This document shows positions 8,394-16,770 of a stretch of DNA of 64,000 nucleotides, piece by piece (the first letter of the stretch is position 1; each line of letters opens with the position of its first letter). The notes beneath the pieces are model-generated. The model was given only the letters and a program-made list of their open reading frames with translations, made no database searches and was not told where the DNA came from. The DNA comes from DASRAU01 sp035638075 (lineage in GTDB: Bacteria > Acidobacteriota > Polarisedimenticolia > Gp22-AA2), in assembly GCA_035638075.1 (NCBI GenBank), contig DASRAU010000026.1, positions 1-64,000 on the forward strand. Reading direction: 5' to 3'. A program made the position numbers and the translations under genes.

Positions 8394-9959
8394 GTGAGCA
8401 TCCCGAAAAACATCGGCCGTTACGAAATCGTCGAGGAGGTGGGGCGAGGCTCCATGGGCGTCGTCTATCGCGCCCGGGACCCCCGGCTCGGACGGATCGT
8501 CGCCCTCAAGTGCGTCGCCTTCTCCTTTCCGCTGGCCCCCGGTGAAGAGGAGGAGTTCCTCGGCCGCTTCTACCAGGAAGCGCAGATCGCCGGGCGCCTC
8601 GGCCACCCGAACATCGTCACCATCCACGACGTCGGCACGCGCGAGACGGAGGGCACCGCCTTCATCGCGATGGAGTACGTGACCGGCACCAACCTGCAGG
8701 AGCTTCTGGCGGGAGGCGGCCGGCTGCCGATACCTCAGGTTGCTGATGTGGCGCGGCAGGTGGCCGACGCCCTCGACTACGCCCACGGCTGCGGCGTGGT
8801 GCATCGCGACATCAAGCCCGGCAACATCGTCCTCACCACCGGCGGGCAGGTGAAGGTCCTGGATTTCGGCATCGCCCGGGCCCCGACGGGCGAAGGAACG
8901 AAGCCGGGCCGGCTCCTCGGCACGCCGAACTACATGGCCCCGGAGCAGGTCACGGGCGGGAAGATCGACGGCCGCGCCGATCAGTTCTCGCTGGCGGTGA
9001 CGCTGTACCACCTGCTCACCGGTGAGCGCCCGTTCGTGGGGGAGAGCCTCACCGCCATCTCGTATCAGGTGGTCAACGTCACGCCGCCGCCCCCCTCGCG
9101 TCTCAATCCCGCCGTGCCGGCCGACGTGGACCGGATTCTCGGGCGCGGCCTCGCCAAGATCGCCGCCGAGCGCTATGCCGGCTGCAAGGACCTGGCCGAA
9201 GAGTTCACCGCCTCGCTCGCCACCTGGAAGGAAGCCGCCGACCGCGCCGCGCCGCGCACGCTCGTCAAGGGCACCGGCGCCACGCAGGGCCCCGTGTCCT
9301 CCGGAACCGGGGGCGGACGCGGGATCGCGGGCATCCTCGCGGGCGCGGGGCCGGGAGCGGTGGCGGGATGGACCTTGTTCCTCCTGGCCCTGGGGATCCT
9401 CGCGCTGTCGCCGTACCTCGTGAACGCCGTGACGCGCCGCGACAAGACGCAGGCGGTGGCGGCGTCCTCGCCGGATCGTCCGGCGGAGGGTTCCTTCGAG
9501 AGCGCCGCGGACCGTTCCGATGAGCGGACCGGCGATCGGCCGCAGGAACGGCCCGCGTCGAAGGCGATCGCCCCGCCATCGTGGCTTCGTCTCCCTCCGG
9601 CGCCCGCCCCGGCGCCGCCGCCCGCGTCGAAGCAGGCGCCCCGGCCGACCGGCACGCTGAGGCTGAGCTTCCAGCACAAGTTCGAGAGCGGCATCCTGAC
9701 GGTGCGCGTCGACGGGACGGAAGCGCTGCGCGAGAGGCTGACGGGCCGAGGGGGGAAGACCTCCTGGATGAAATCGCTGCCGGTCGCCCCGGGCCGCCGG
9801 CGCATCGAGACGCGCGTCCAGGGAGACAGCGGCACCGACTTCGACGCCATCGAGGGAATCGATCTCGACATCCACGAGAACCGCACACAGGCCCTGGCCC
9901 TGTCGATCAACCCCCTGACGCGGCGTCTCAAGCTGCGTCCGGGAGAGGAGGCGCGATGA
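8394..9959 (+). CDS. Membrane Ser/Thr protein kinase (PknB-like)
   Basis: A 521-aa single-pass receptor kinase. All Hanks motifs are present: GRGSMG loop (17-22), Lys39 in VALKC, Glu62 of the C-helix, HRDIKPGN (137-144), DFG (157-159) and APEQV. A transmembrane helix (~325-345, WTLFLLALGILALSPYLV) follows a flexible linker. The C-terminal ~180 residues are a Pro-rich spacer and a beta-rich domain of unknown type that would lie outside the cytoplasm. The GTG at 8394 is preceded by a G-rich Shine-Dalgarno; a TTG at 8367 is the alternative. Its stop overlaps the TPR gene start (ATGA), suggesting joint expression. Targets are not identifiable. Confidence 0.9.
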   Translation: MSIPKNIGRYEIVEEVGRGSMGVVYRARDPRLGRIVALKCVAFSFPLAPGEEEEFLGRFYQEAQIAGRLGHPNIVTIHDVGTRETEGTAFIAMEYVTGTNLQELLAGGGRLPIPQVADVARQVADALDYAHGCGVVHRDIKPGNIVLTTGGQVKVLDFGIARAPTGEGTKPGRLLGTPNYMAPEQVTGGKIDGRADQFSLAVTLYHLLTGERPFVGESLTAISYQVVNVTPPPPSRLNPAVPADVDRILGRGLAKIAAERYAGCKDLAEEFTASLATWKEAADRAAPRTLVKGTGATQGPVSSGTGGGRGIAGILAGAGPGAVAGWTLFLLALGILALSPYLVNAVTRRDKTQAVAASSPDRPAEGSFESAADRSDERTGDRPQERPASKAIAPPSWLRLPPAPAPAPPPASKQAPRPTGTLRLSFQHKFESGILTVRVDGTEALRERLTGRGGKTSWMKSLPVAPGRRRIETRVQGDSGTDFDAIEGIDLDIHENRTQALALSINPLTRRLKLRPGEEAR

Positions 9960-11911
9960 GGCACCGCATTCTCGCGGGAGCGATCGCGCTCGCCGCCGTC
10001 GCCGGGGCCGCGACACCGGCGCTCGCCGGGCATCGCGCCGGCGGTCCGCCCGAGCGGGCGCGCGGCTACGACGCGTATCTGCAGGCGCAGACGCTCCTCA
10101 TGAGCGGGCGCCCCGACGAGGCGGCGCGCGTCCTCGACCAGGCCACGACGTCCGACGCGGACCCCGGGCTCCTGCTCGAAGCGGCGGAGCTGCATCGTCT
10201 GCTCGGCGAGCCCGAGGCGGCCCTGGGCTACGTCGAGCGCGCGCTCGCGGCGCGTCCCGGCTGGCCCGAGGCGCTGGCGCTGCGCGCCGGGATCAAGATG
10301 GACGCCGAGGACCCTGTCAGCGAAGGCACGCGTGCCGCCGCGCTCCAGGATCTGCGCGGTGCGCTGCGCGCCGATCCCTCCTCGACCGAGGGCGCGAAGC
10401 GCCTCGCCGAGCTGTGCGTGGGGACCGACTGCGCGGCCGAGGCGGCCCATGTCCTCGAGGCGCAGACCGGATCGGATCCGCTGCCGGCGGACCGGGCGCT
10501 TCTCCTGGCGCGGCTCGATCTCGACCTCGGCCGCGGGGACACGGCGGTCGCGCTCCTGAAGAACCTCATCGCTTCCGATCCCGGCAATCTCGACGCGGCG
10601 GATCTGCTCGCCACGCTCTACGAAGGCACGCGCCGCTACGAGGACGCCATCGCCGTGTACGCCGGCATTCTCGACATGGAGCGGCCCTCGGGGGCGATCC
10701 TCAAGCGGATCGCGCTCCTGCAGATGGAGCTCGACCGGACCGGCGACGCCGTCGAGACGCTGCTCGCGGCCGAAGAGGCGGATCCCTCCGATTTCCGCAT
10801 CCGGCTGCTGCTCGCGCAGGTGCGCGACAACGCCGGCGACACCGAGGGCGCGCGGGCCGACTGCGAGCGCTTCCTCCTGGTCGAGCCGGAGAACCTCGAC
10901 GGTCTCTTCGAGCGGGCGCGCCTCATGCGCCGTCAGGGTGAGTCGGCGGCCTCGCGCCGCGCCTTCGAAGACCTCATCGACCGCGCCTCGACCCGAGAGG
11001 TCACCGAGCCGCAGAAGACCACCATGCTCACGGTGGCCTGGGCCCAGGTCGGGGTCCTCGCCGCCTCGGCGCGCGACTGGGACGGCGCGGCGGAAGCGCT
11101 GGAGCATGCGGTTCGCCTGGCGCGCGACCCTCAGGACGACTTGCTGCGCCTGCTCGCCCGGGCCCACCTCGAGCGCGGCGACACCGACGCCGCCGATCGC
11201 GTCGCGCGCGCAGGGCTCGCGGCCCGCCCCGGAACCGACCAGTTCGAGATCCTCCTGGCCGAGTCGATGCTGGTGCGCGGCGACGTCCCGCAGGCGCTCA
11301 ACGAATTCGAGGCGATCGTGGTGCGTCACGATCACGCCGTCGAGACGACGCTCGGGATCGCCGACACGCTGATGCGCCGCCACCATTACGCGGAGGCGGA
11401 GCCCTTCCTCGCCGAGGCGCTGCGGCGCCAGCCGGGGGACGACCGCCTGCTGTTCGCGCGGGGGGCCGTGGCCGAGCGGCTGGGCCGCTTCGAGGAGGCG
11501 GAGCGCTCCCTCGGCCGCGCCGTGGTCGCCAACCCCAACAACGCGATGGCGCTGAATTACCTCGGCTACATGCTGGCGCAGCGCGGGCGGCGCCTTCCCG
11601 ATTCGGTGCTGTACGTGCAGCGGGCGGTGGCGCTCGATCCGGAGAACCCCGCCTATCTCGACAGCCTCGGCTTCGCCCTCCTCAAGCTCAACCGCTTCGC
11701 ACCGGCGGAGGAGATGCTGCGCACCGCCCTGCGCTACGATTCCTTCGATCCGGCGATCCGGGATCATCTCGGCGACCTTCTGGTCGCCACCGGACGGGCG
11801 GCGGAGGCGATGCGGGAATGGGAGGCGGCGATCGCGAACGGTCACGAAGAGCCGGAGCGCATCCGCGCCAAGGTCTCGCGCGCCCGCCGGACCCTCGGCA
11901 CCGGCCACTAA
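9956..11911 (+). CDS. Secreted TPR-repeat protein
   Basis: 651 aa with a signal peptide (residues 1-24, cleaving near PALA-GH) and tetratricopeptide repeats through most of its length. Repeats are recognisable by A-x-x-Y/L ... A-x-x-x-x-x-A-L spacing, e.g. EAALGYVERALAARPGWPEA and ALNYLGYMLAQRGRRLPDSV. No enzymatic motif is seen. It sits directly before the lolB-like gene and ispE; a TPR gene in the same place occurs in pseudomonads. Likely a periplasmic or OM-associated scaffold; partners unknown. Confidence 0.8.
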   Translation: MRHRILAGAIALAAVAGAATPALAGHRAGGPPERARGYDAYLQAQTLLMSGRPDEAARVLDQATTSDADPGLLLEAAELHRLLGEPEAALGYVERALAARPGWPEALALRAGIKMDAEDPVSEGTRAAALQDLRGALRADPSSTEGAKRLAELCVGTDCAAEAAHVLEAQTGSDPLPADRALLLARLDLDLGRGDTAVALLKNLIASDPGNLDAADLLATLYEGTRRYEDAIAVYAGILDMERPSGAILKRIALLQMELDRTGDAVETLLAAEEADPSDFRIRLLLAQVRDNAGDTEGARADCERFLLVEPENLDGLFERARLMRRQGESAASRRAFEDLIDRASTREVTEPQKTTMLTVAWAQVGVLAASARDWDGAAEALEHAVRLARDPQDDLLRLLARAHLERGDTDAADRVARAGLAARPGTDQFEILLAESMLVRGDVPQALNEFEAIVVRHDHAVETTLGIADTLMRRHHYAEAEPFLAEALRRQPGDDRLLFARGAVAERLGRFEEAERSLGRAVVANPNNAMALNYLGYMLAQRGRRLPDSVLYVQRAVALDPENPAYLDSLGFALLKLNRFAPAEEMLRTALRYDSFDPAIRDHLGDLLVATGRAAEAMREWEAAIANGHEEPERIRAKVSRARRTLGTGH

Positions 11912-12663
11912 GACCAGGAGCCTGTCCGAGTCTCCTCGCTCTCGCAGCGTCCCTGCTGGCGCTGGCCCTCGCGGCCTGCGCGTCGGGCGGCGCCAGGCCC
12001 GCCACCCACCCTGAAGAGTCGGTCGATGGCCTGCGCATCCTTTATGAGGGGCGCAGCGAGTCGCCCGGGGAGTCGCACCGCTTCCGCCTCGCCGTCGCGC
12101 TCGCTTCGGACGATCGCATGCGCCTCGAGGTCCTGCCTCCCGTCGGCGGACCGCGCCTGGTCGTCATCGCCGACGGCAGGAGGCTCATCGCCCTCGACCC
12201 GGCCCACCGCCGCGCCGAGACCTGGGACCCCGAAGCGCAGGGAGTGAAGCGTCTCCTCGGCGCCGGGCTCGGGACCGAAGACATGCGTGTTCTTCTGGAA
12301 GGCCGATCTCCCTGCCCTGCGGTTCCGGAATGTCCTTTCGGAACCGGCCGCTTCCGTCCGGCGGACCCGGCCAACCCGAGTCCGTCGCGAGGAGGCGCCA
12401 TCCTCGACTCCACGGGCCAGGCGCTCGTGATCGTCGAATACCCCGACGCCGCGGAAGAGGGAGGGCAGTGGGCCAGGAGCCTCCGCCTGCGCCGCCCCGG
12501 TGTCGACACCAGCCTTCTCCTGAAGCGCACATCCGGACCGGGTGCCTCCCGCCTGGACTCATCCCTGTTCTCGACGGAACGCCCCGCGAATTTCGAGCCG
12601 GGCATCGTGCTGGGGGAGAAGGGGCTCTCGACGGCGGTCGGGGAAGGGGAGATGGCGCCTTGA
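11818..12663 (+). CDS. LolB-like outer-membrane lipoprotein
   Basis: A lipoprotein with a clear signal: hydrophobic stretch then lipobox ALAAC (Cys encoded near 11977), followed by a ~225-residue domain with the LolB/LolA-type pattern (RFRLAVALASDDRMRLEVLP, RLVVIADGRRLIALDP). LolB receives lipoproteins from LolA and inserts them in the OM. Position before ispE matches lolB elsewhere. The start is awkward: no ATG, GTG or TTG lies between the ATG at 11818 (94 bp inside the TPR gene, giving a ~35-residue Arg-rich n-region) and the lipobox. A rare start such as CTG is possible. Sequence similarity to LolB is weak, so function is inferred mainly from context. Confidence 0.6.
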   Translation: MGGGDRERSRRAGAHPRQGLARPPDPRHRPLRPGACPSLLALAASLLALALAACASGGARPATHPEESVDGLRILYEGRSESPGESHRFRLAVALASDDRMRLEVLPPVGGPRLVVIADGRRLIALDPAHRRAETWDPEAQGVKRLLGAGLGTEDMRVLLEGRSPCPAVPECPFGTGRFRPADPANPSPSRGGAILDSTGQALVIVEYPDAAEEGGQWARSLRLRRPGVDTSLLLKRTSGPGASRLDSSLFSTERPANFEPGIVLGEKGLSTAVGEGEMAP

Positions 12664-13547
12664 ACGGGATCCGGGTGGAGGCCTGCGCCAAGATCAATCT
12701 CTTCCTCAAGGTCCTCGGAAAGCGCCCCGACGGCTTCCACGACATCCTGAGCCTGGCGCAGAGCGTCTCGCTCGCCGACGATCTCGCCATCACCCGGGTC
12801 CCGCGGGGGCTGTCGCTCTTGGTCGAGGGGGACGACGAGGTCCCCTCCGGACCGGACAACCTGGTCCTGAAGGCCGCCCGCCGCCTGCTCGGTCCGGACC
12901 CGTCCCCCGGCGCCGCCCTGAAGCTGATCAAAAGGATTCCGCCCGGGGCCGGCCTGGGCGGGGGGAGCAGCGACGCCGCGGCGACCCTCCTGGGGATCGA
13001 CCGGCTCTTCGGCCTGGCCCTGCCATCCGCCGACCTGCACCGGCACGCCGAGGCGCTGGGGTCCGATGTCCCCTTTTTCCTGGCCGGGGGGACCGCCCTT
13101 CTCAAAGGTCGCGGGACGGAGGTCGAGGCGGTCCCGGATCTGCCCCCCTTCGAGGTGCTGATCCTCGATCCGCGACGCCCCCTGTCGACGGCGGCCGTCT
13201 ACGCGCAGGTGCAAGAGCCGTTGACACTTGCGGTCAAACCCGCTAGCATTCCCGGCTTCGGGCGCATCCTGCAGGAACCGTTGTCCTCGGTGCGGCTCGG
13301 CAACGATCTCGAGGCGCACGCTGCGCGACTCTGTCCGGACATCGCGGCGATGCGGGCGTGGCTTCTCGGGAACGGAGCTCAGGCCGCGGCCATGAGCGGC
13401 AGCGGATCGGCCGTCTTCGGACTGTTCACGACGACGGACGAGGTGCGGGACGCCGCCCGGAAGGCGGCGCGGGAAGGATGGCGGGCTCTGCCGTGCCGTT
13501 CGCGGCAGCGCAGCGGGATCGAGGCGGGTCGTTTTTCCGCCCGGTAA
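12660..13547 (+). CDS. ispE: 4-diphosphocytidyl-2-C-methyl-D-erythritol kinase
   Basis: 295-aa GHMP kinase of the MEP isoprenoid pathway; phosphorylates CDP-methylerythritol with ATP. N-terminal ACAKINLFLKVLGKRPDGFH (Lys and Asn contacts, catalytic Lys), the ATP loop PPGAGLGGGSSDAA, the active-site Asp in LGSDVPFFL, and the C-terminal GHMP motif MSGSGSAVFGLF are all seen. The TTG at 12660 overlaps the preceding TGA and is preceded by a purine-rich GGGGAG. A consensus promoter lies inside the gene (13221-13249). Confidence 0.93.
   Translation: MNGIRVEACAKINLFLKVLGKRPDGFHDILSLAQSVSLADDLAITRVPRGLSLLVEGDDEVPSGPDNLVLKAARRLLGPDPSPGAALKLIKRIPPGAGLGGGSSDAAATLLGIDRLFGLALPSADLHRHAEALGSDVPFFLAGGTALLKGRGTEVEAVPDLPPFEVLILDPRRPLSTAAVYAQVQEPLTLAVKPASIPGFGRILQEPLSSVRLGNDLEAHAARLCPDIAAMRAWLLGNGAQAAAMSGSGSAVFGLFTTTDEVRDAARKAAREGWRALPCRSRQRSGIEAGRFSAR
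13221..13249 (+). promoter_or_regulatory. Consensus promoter inside ispE
   Basis: TTGACA (13221-13226), 17-bp spacer, TAGCAT (13244-13249). The same pair of hexamers and spacing precedes the MerR-family gene at 55164. It could drive tRNA-Gln and prs from within ispE. Confidence 0.5.
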
Positions 13548-13630
13548 GTCCAGGGGCGGACCACCGGAATTCATGGCGTTCGTCTCCATTGACAGAGCGG
13601 GCTGTTCGGAAGGGCGTCTCGGCGCGTGAT

Positions 13631-13704
13631 TGGGGCGTCGTCAAGCGGTAAGACACTGGACTTTGGATCCAGCACCGGAGGTTCGAATCCTCCCGCCCCA
13701 GCCA
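13631..13704 (+). tRNA. tRNA-Gln (UUG)
   Basis: Acceptor TGGGGCG pairs with CGCCCCA; the anticodon stem CTGGA/TCCAG encloses the loop CTTTGGA with anticodon TTG. T-arm GGTTCGAATCC is present. Discriminator G and encoded CCA end at 13704. A TTGACA lies at 13589-13594 but its matching -10 is poor. It sits between ispE and prs, a place where tRNA-Gln is also found in pseudomonads. Confidence 0.97.
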
Positions 13705-13732
13705 GCGGCCGGGGCGGGCGGGGGACGAGGCG

Positions 13733-14689
13733 ATGACAGCGGCGGGCGTGGACGGCGATCTCAAGATCTTCACGGGCAACGCGCATCCGGCGCTGGCCCG
13801 CGAGATCTGCGACCAGCTCGGCGTCGAGCTCGGCGCGGCCGCGGTGAAGCGCTTCGCCGATGGCGAGGCCTACTGCCACATCCAGGAGAACATCCGCGGC
13901 ACCGACGTCTTCGTCATCCAGCCCACCTGCCCGCCGGTCGACTCGAACATCATGGAACTGCTCGTCATGCTCGACGCGTTCAAGCGGTCGTCCGCCGCGC
14001 GCGTCACCGCGGTGATTCCGTACTACGGCTACGCCCGGCAGGACCGCAAGGACAAGCCGCGCGTGCCGATCACCGCCAAGCTCGTCGCCGATCTGCTGAC
14101 CGCCGCGGGCGCCAGCCGCATCCTGGCGATGGACCTGCACGCCCCGGCGATCCAGGGGTTCTTCGACATCCCGGTGGATCACCTGTTCGCGGCGCCGGTC
14201 CTGATCGAGCACGTGGCCCGCATGCAGCTCAAGAACCTCGTGGTGGTCGCGCCGGACGCCGGCGGCGTCGAGCGGGCGCGCGCCTATGCCAAGCGCCTCG
14301 ACGCCTCGCTCGCCATCATCGACAAGCGGCGCGGCGAGAAGAACGAACCTCAAGTCATGCACGTCATCGGCGAGGTGGCGAAGAAGACCGCCCTCATCGT
14401 GGACGACATGGTGGACACCGCCGGGACGCTCGTCGGCACCGTGCAGGCGTTGACGAAAGAGGGGGCGACCTCGATCTACGGGTGCTTCACGCACGCCGTC
14501 CTGTCGGGGCCGGCGATCGAGCGCATCTCGAAGATGGAGATGGCGCAGACCGTCGTGACCAACAGCATTCCGCTCGATCCGGCGCGCTCGAAGGCCGGCC
14601 GGGTCACGGTGCTGTCGGTGGCCGGCCTGCTGAGCGAGGCGATTCGCAGGATTCACACGAACTCATCCGTCAGCTCGCTGTTCGTCTGA
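13733..14689 (+). CDS. prs: Ribose-phosphate pyrophosphokinase
   Basis: 318-aa PRPP synthase: transfers pyrophosphate from ATP to ribose 5-phosphate, feeding nucleotides, His, Trp and NAD synthesis. Full family length. Signatures: the ADGE motif (FADGEAYCHIQENIRG), the flexible loop YGYARQDRKDKPR, the signature RILAMDLHAPAIQGFFDIPVD, and the PRPP loop ALIVDDMVDTAGTL. Located between tRNA-Gln and rplY in an order shared with several Proteobacteria. Confidence 0.96.
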   Translation: MTAAGVDGDLKIFTGNAHPALAREICDQLGVELGAAAVKRFADGEAYCHIQENIRGTDVFVIQPTCPPVDSNIMELLVMLDAFKRSSAARVTAVIPYYGYARQDRKDKPRVPITAKLVADLLTAAGASRILAMDLHAPAIQGFFDIPVDHLFAAPVLIEHVARMQLKNLVVVAPDAGGVERARAYAKRLDASLAIIDKRRGEKNEPQVMHVIGEVAKKTALIVDDMVDTAGTLVGTVQALTKEGATSIYGCFTHAVLSGPAIERISKMEMAQTVVTNSIPLDPARSKAGRVTVLSVAGLLSEAIRRIHTNSSVSSLFV

Positions 14690-14707
14690 CGGCGGCACGG
14701 GAACACA

Positions 14708-14722
14708 CGGGTCGAGGACCCG
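14708..14722 (+). promoter_or_regulatory. Small hairpin in the rplY leader
   Basis: CGGGTC-GAG-GACCCG forms a 6-bp stem with a 3-base loop between prs and rplY, ending 16 bases before the start. It may affect rplY expression; no T-run follows. Confidence 0.3.
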
Positions 14723-14738
14723 CGGGAGGGAAGGACCG

Positions 14739-15458
14739 ATGAAGGATGTGGTGGTGGACGTGGCGCGACGCGAGCTGATCGGGAAGAACGTCTCCCGTCG
14801 CCTGCGACGGTCCGGCTCGATTCCGGCGGTGCTCTACGGCGGCGGCAAGGACCCGGTCATCCTGCAGGTGGACCCGAACCGCATCGAGCAGATCCTGCGC
14901 TCCGATTCGGGGGCCAACACGATCTTCCAGCTCAACCTGGCCGGCACCGACCAGCGCCGCCATGTGATGATCCGCGAGTACCAGGTGGACCCGCTCGCAG
15001 GGAAGCTCCTGCACGCCGACTTCCTGCGCATCGCCATGGACGAGGCGATCGAAGTCGAGGTGCCGATCCGCCTCACCGGGGAGTCGGCCGGCGTGAAGCT
15101 CGACGGCGGCATCCTCGAGCCGGTCACCCGCACGGTGCGCGTCTCCTGCCTGCCGGGGGACATCCCCGAGTCGCTGGTCCTCGACGTGTCGGCGATGAAG
15201 ATCAACGACCACCTGAGCGTCGCCGACCTGCCGAAGAGCGACAAGTTCACGCTCCTCAGCGACCCGGGACTGATCGTGGTGGTGTGCGCGCCGCCGAACA
15301 AGGAAGAAGTGGCGGCCCCGGCCGCGGGCGCGGAGGCGGCGGCGCCCGCTGCGTCGGAGCCGGAGGTCATCAAGAAGGGCAAGCAGCTGGCCGAAGGCGA
15401 GGAAGGCGCGGAGCCCGAGAAGGAGAAGAAGGGGGGCAAGCCGGAAGCGAAGAAGTAG
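14739..15458 (+). CDS. rplY: 50S ribosomal protein L25, long Ctc form
   Basis: 239 aa: an N-terminal 5S-rRNA-binding L25 domain (~1-95) and the C-terminal TL5/Ctc domain (~100-185), then a low-complexity tail rich in Ala, Glu and Lys (~190-239). The N-terminal GKNVSRRLRRSGSIPAVLYG is typical. Members of the Ctc type bind 5S rRNA and in some bacteria are stress-linked. Strong Shine-Dalgarno GGGAGGGAAGG before the ATG. Followed by pth as in many genomes. Confidence 0.95.
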   Translation: MKDVVVDVARRELIGKNVSRRLRRSGSIPAVLYGGGKDPVILQVDPNRIEQILRSDSGANTIFQLNLAGTDQRRHVMIREYQVDPLAGKLLHADFLRIAMDEAIEVEVPIRLTGESAGVKLDGGILEPVTRTVRVSCLPGDIPESLVLDVSAMKINDHLSVADLPKSDKFTLLSDPGLIVVVCAPPNKEEVAAPAAGAEAAAPAASEPEVIKKGKQLAEGEEGAEPEKEKKGGKPEAKK

Positions 15459-15476
15459 CCGTCCGGGAACGCGCCC

Positions 15477-16064
15477 GTGCTCAGGCTCGTGGCCGGTCTC
15501 GGGAATCCGGGCCGGAAATACCAGGGGACGAGGCACAACGCCGGGTACCTCGTGGTCGAGGAGCTGCGGCGGCGGGCCGGGGATCCGGAGGAGTCGGAGC
15601 GAGCCGGCGCGATGCGCTGCGCGGTTCCGATGGGGGATCGGCAGGTCACGCTGGTCCGCCCCGTCGAGTTCATGAACCGCAGCGGCGGGCCCTTGAAGGC
15701 GGCCATGGCGAAGCTGGGAGCCGGGCCGGACGAGGTGCTGGTCGTCTCCGACGATTTCTGGCTGCCGTTCGGGACGCTGCGCTTGAGGCGATCGGGGAGC
15801 CACGGCGGGCATAACGGCCTGCGGTCGATCTTCGAGAGCCTCGGGACGAACGAAGTGCCGCGGTTGAGGGTGGGGATCGGACCGGCGCCCGAAGGGGAGG
15901 AGCAGGCCGACTTCGTCCTCGAGCCGTTCACCCGCGCGGAGCGCGGGGGGCTGGACGAGGTGATCGGGCGCGCCGCCGACTGCGTGGAGACGGTGGCGCG
16001 GGAAGGGTTTCAGGCGGCCATGAACCGTTACAATCGCGGCCCGTCGGCCGCAGCCGAGGAGTGA
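15477..16064 (+). CDS. pth: Peptidyl-tRNA hydrolase
   Basis: 195 aa; releases peptidyl groups from stalled peptidyl-tRNA. Motifs: VAGLGNPGRKYQGTRHNAGY with the catalytic His of RHNAG, the FMNRSG Asn, the catalytic Asp in VVSDDFWLPFGTLR, and SHGGHNGLRSI. The GTG at 15477 is chosen because translation begins immediately with the conserved LRLVAGLGNPG; it follows rplY by 18 bp. Confidence 0.95.
   Translation: MLRLVAGLGNPGRKYQGTRHNAGYLVVEELRRRAGDPEESERAGAMRCAVPMGDRQVTLVRPVEFMNRSGGPLKAAMAKLGAGPDEVLVVSDDFWLPFGTLRLRRSGSHGGHNGLRSIFESLGTNEVPRLRVGIGPAPEGEEQADFVLEPFTRAERGGLDEVIGRAADCVETVAREGFQAAMNRYNRGPSAAAEE
16029..16034 (+). promoter_or_regulatory. Possible -10 box upstream of rpsF
   Basis: TACAAT within the last codons of pth, 42 bases before rpsF. 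The -35 (GTTTCA, 16-bp spacer) is weak. Confidence 0.3.
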
Positions 16065-16076
16065 GGGAAAGGCACG

Positions 16077-16448
16077 ATGCTACAATACGAAACGATTTTC
16101 ATGACCGACCCGAATCTCACCGAGGAGGAGATCGACCAGATCGCGGCCCTGGTCGAGTCGATCGTCAACACCTCCGGGGGCAAGGTTCTCAAGACCGAGA
16201 AGTGGGGCAAGCGCCGTCTCGCCTACCCTGTGGATCACCGCGAGGAAGGCATCTACACCCTGATGCTCCTCGAGTGCCCGCCGGACCAGGTGAAGGAGAT
16301 CGACCGGCGTTACCGCATGAACGACCGCATCCTCCGGCACCTGACGGTGCGCATGGAGGATGAATCGCAACTGGGGCCGTCGCCGATGATGCGGCCGCGC
16401 CCCGCCGAACGCGACGAGATCCCGCCCGACGCGGGCATCGCGCCCTAA
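16077..16448 (+). CDS. rpsF: 30S ribosomal protein S6
   Basis: 123 aa. YETIFMTDPNLTEEEIDQI, the KWGKRRLAYPVDH segment and YRMNDRILRHLTVR match S6. The C-terminal tail (~105-123) ends in PPDAGIAP and lacks the terminal Glu-Glu that RimK extends in E. coli, which matters for the RimK-like gene at 33550. First gene of the rpsF-rpsR-rplI cluster. Confidence 0.96.
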   Translation: MLQYETIFMTDPNLTEEEIDQIAALVESIVNTSGGKVLKTEKWGKRRLAYPVDHREEGIYTLMLLECPPDQVKEIDRRYRMNDRILRHLTVRMEDESQLGPSPMMRPRPAERDEIPPDAGIAP

Positions 16449-16463
16449 GGGCAGGAGGAGCGC

Positions 16464-16745
16464 ATGGGCCGGAGAGACGGCGGTTCGAGCCGCGAGGGCG
16501 GCAAGGGACGCAAGCCCTTCAAGCGGAAGTTCCTGTTCCGCAAGAAGAAGTTCTGCAAGTTCTGCGAAGAGAAGCTGCACTTCATCGATTACAAGGACGT
16601 GCGCCTGCTGCAGGGGTTCGTCCCGGAGCGCTCGAAGATCTTCCCGCGGCGCATCTCGGGCACCTGCTCCAAGCACCAGCGCAAGGTCATGACGGCGGTC
16701 AAGCGCGCGCGCCTGCTCGCCCTGCTGCCGTTCACGTCCGACTAG
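16464..16745 (+). CDS. rpsR: 30S ribosomal protein S18 (Cys-containing form)
   Basis: 93 aa. Core LHFIDYKDVRLLQGFVPERS and ISGTCSKHQRKVMTAVKRAR is standard S18, which pairs with S6 on the platform. It keeps Cys residues in CKFCEE and TCSKH, the C-x2-C/C-x2-H pattern of zinc-binding S18 forms. Good Shine-Dalgarno GCAGGAGGAG precedes the ATG. Confidence 0.96.
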   Translation: MGRRDGGSSREGGKGRKPFKRKFLFRKKKFCKFCEEKLHFIDYKDVRLLQGFVPERSKIFPRRISGTCSKHQRKVMTAVKRARLLALLPFTSD

Positions 16746-16770
16746 AACCGAAGAGAACCGGAGGAGCGTG

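Noticed and set aside
13589..13617. Promoter directly before tRNA-Gln
   Set aside because: TTGACA is present but no AT-containing -10 occurs at 16-18 bases.
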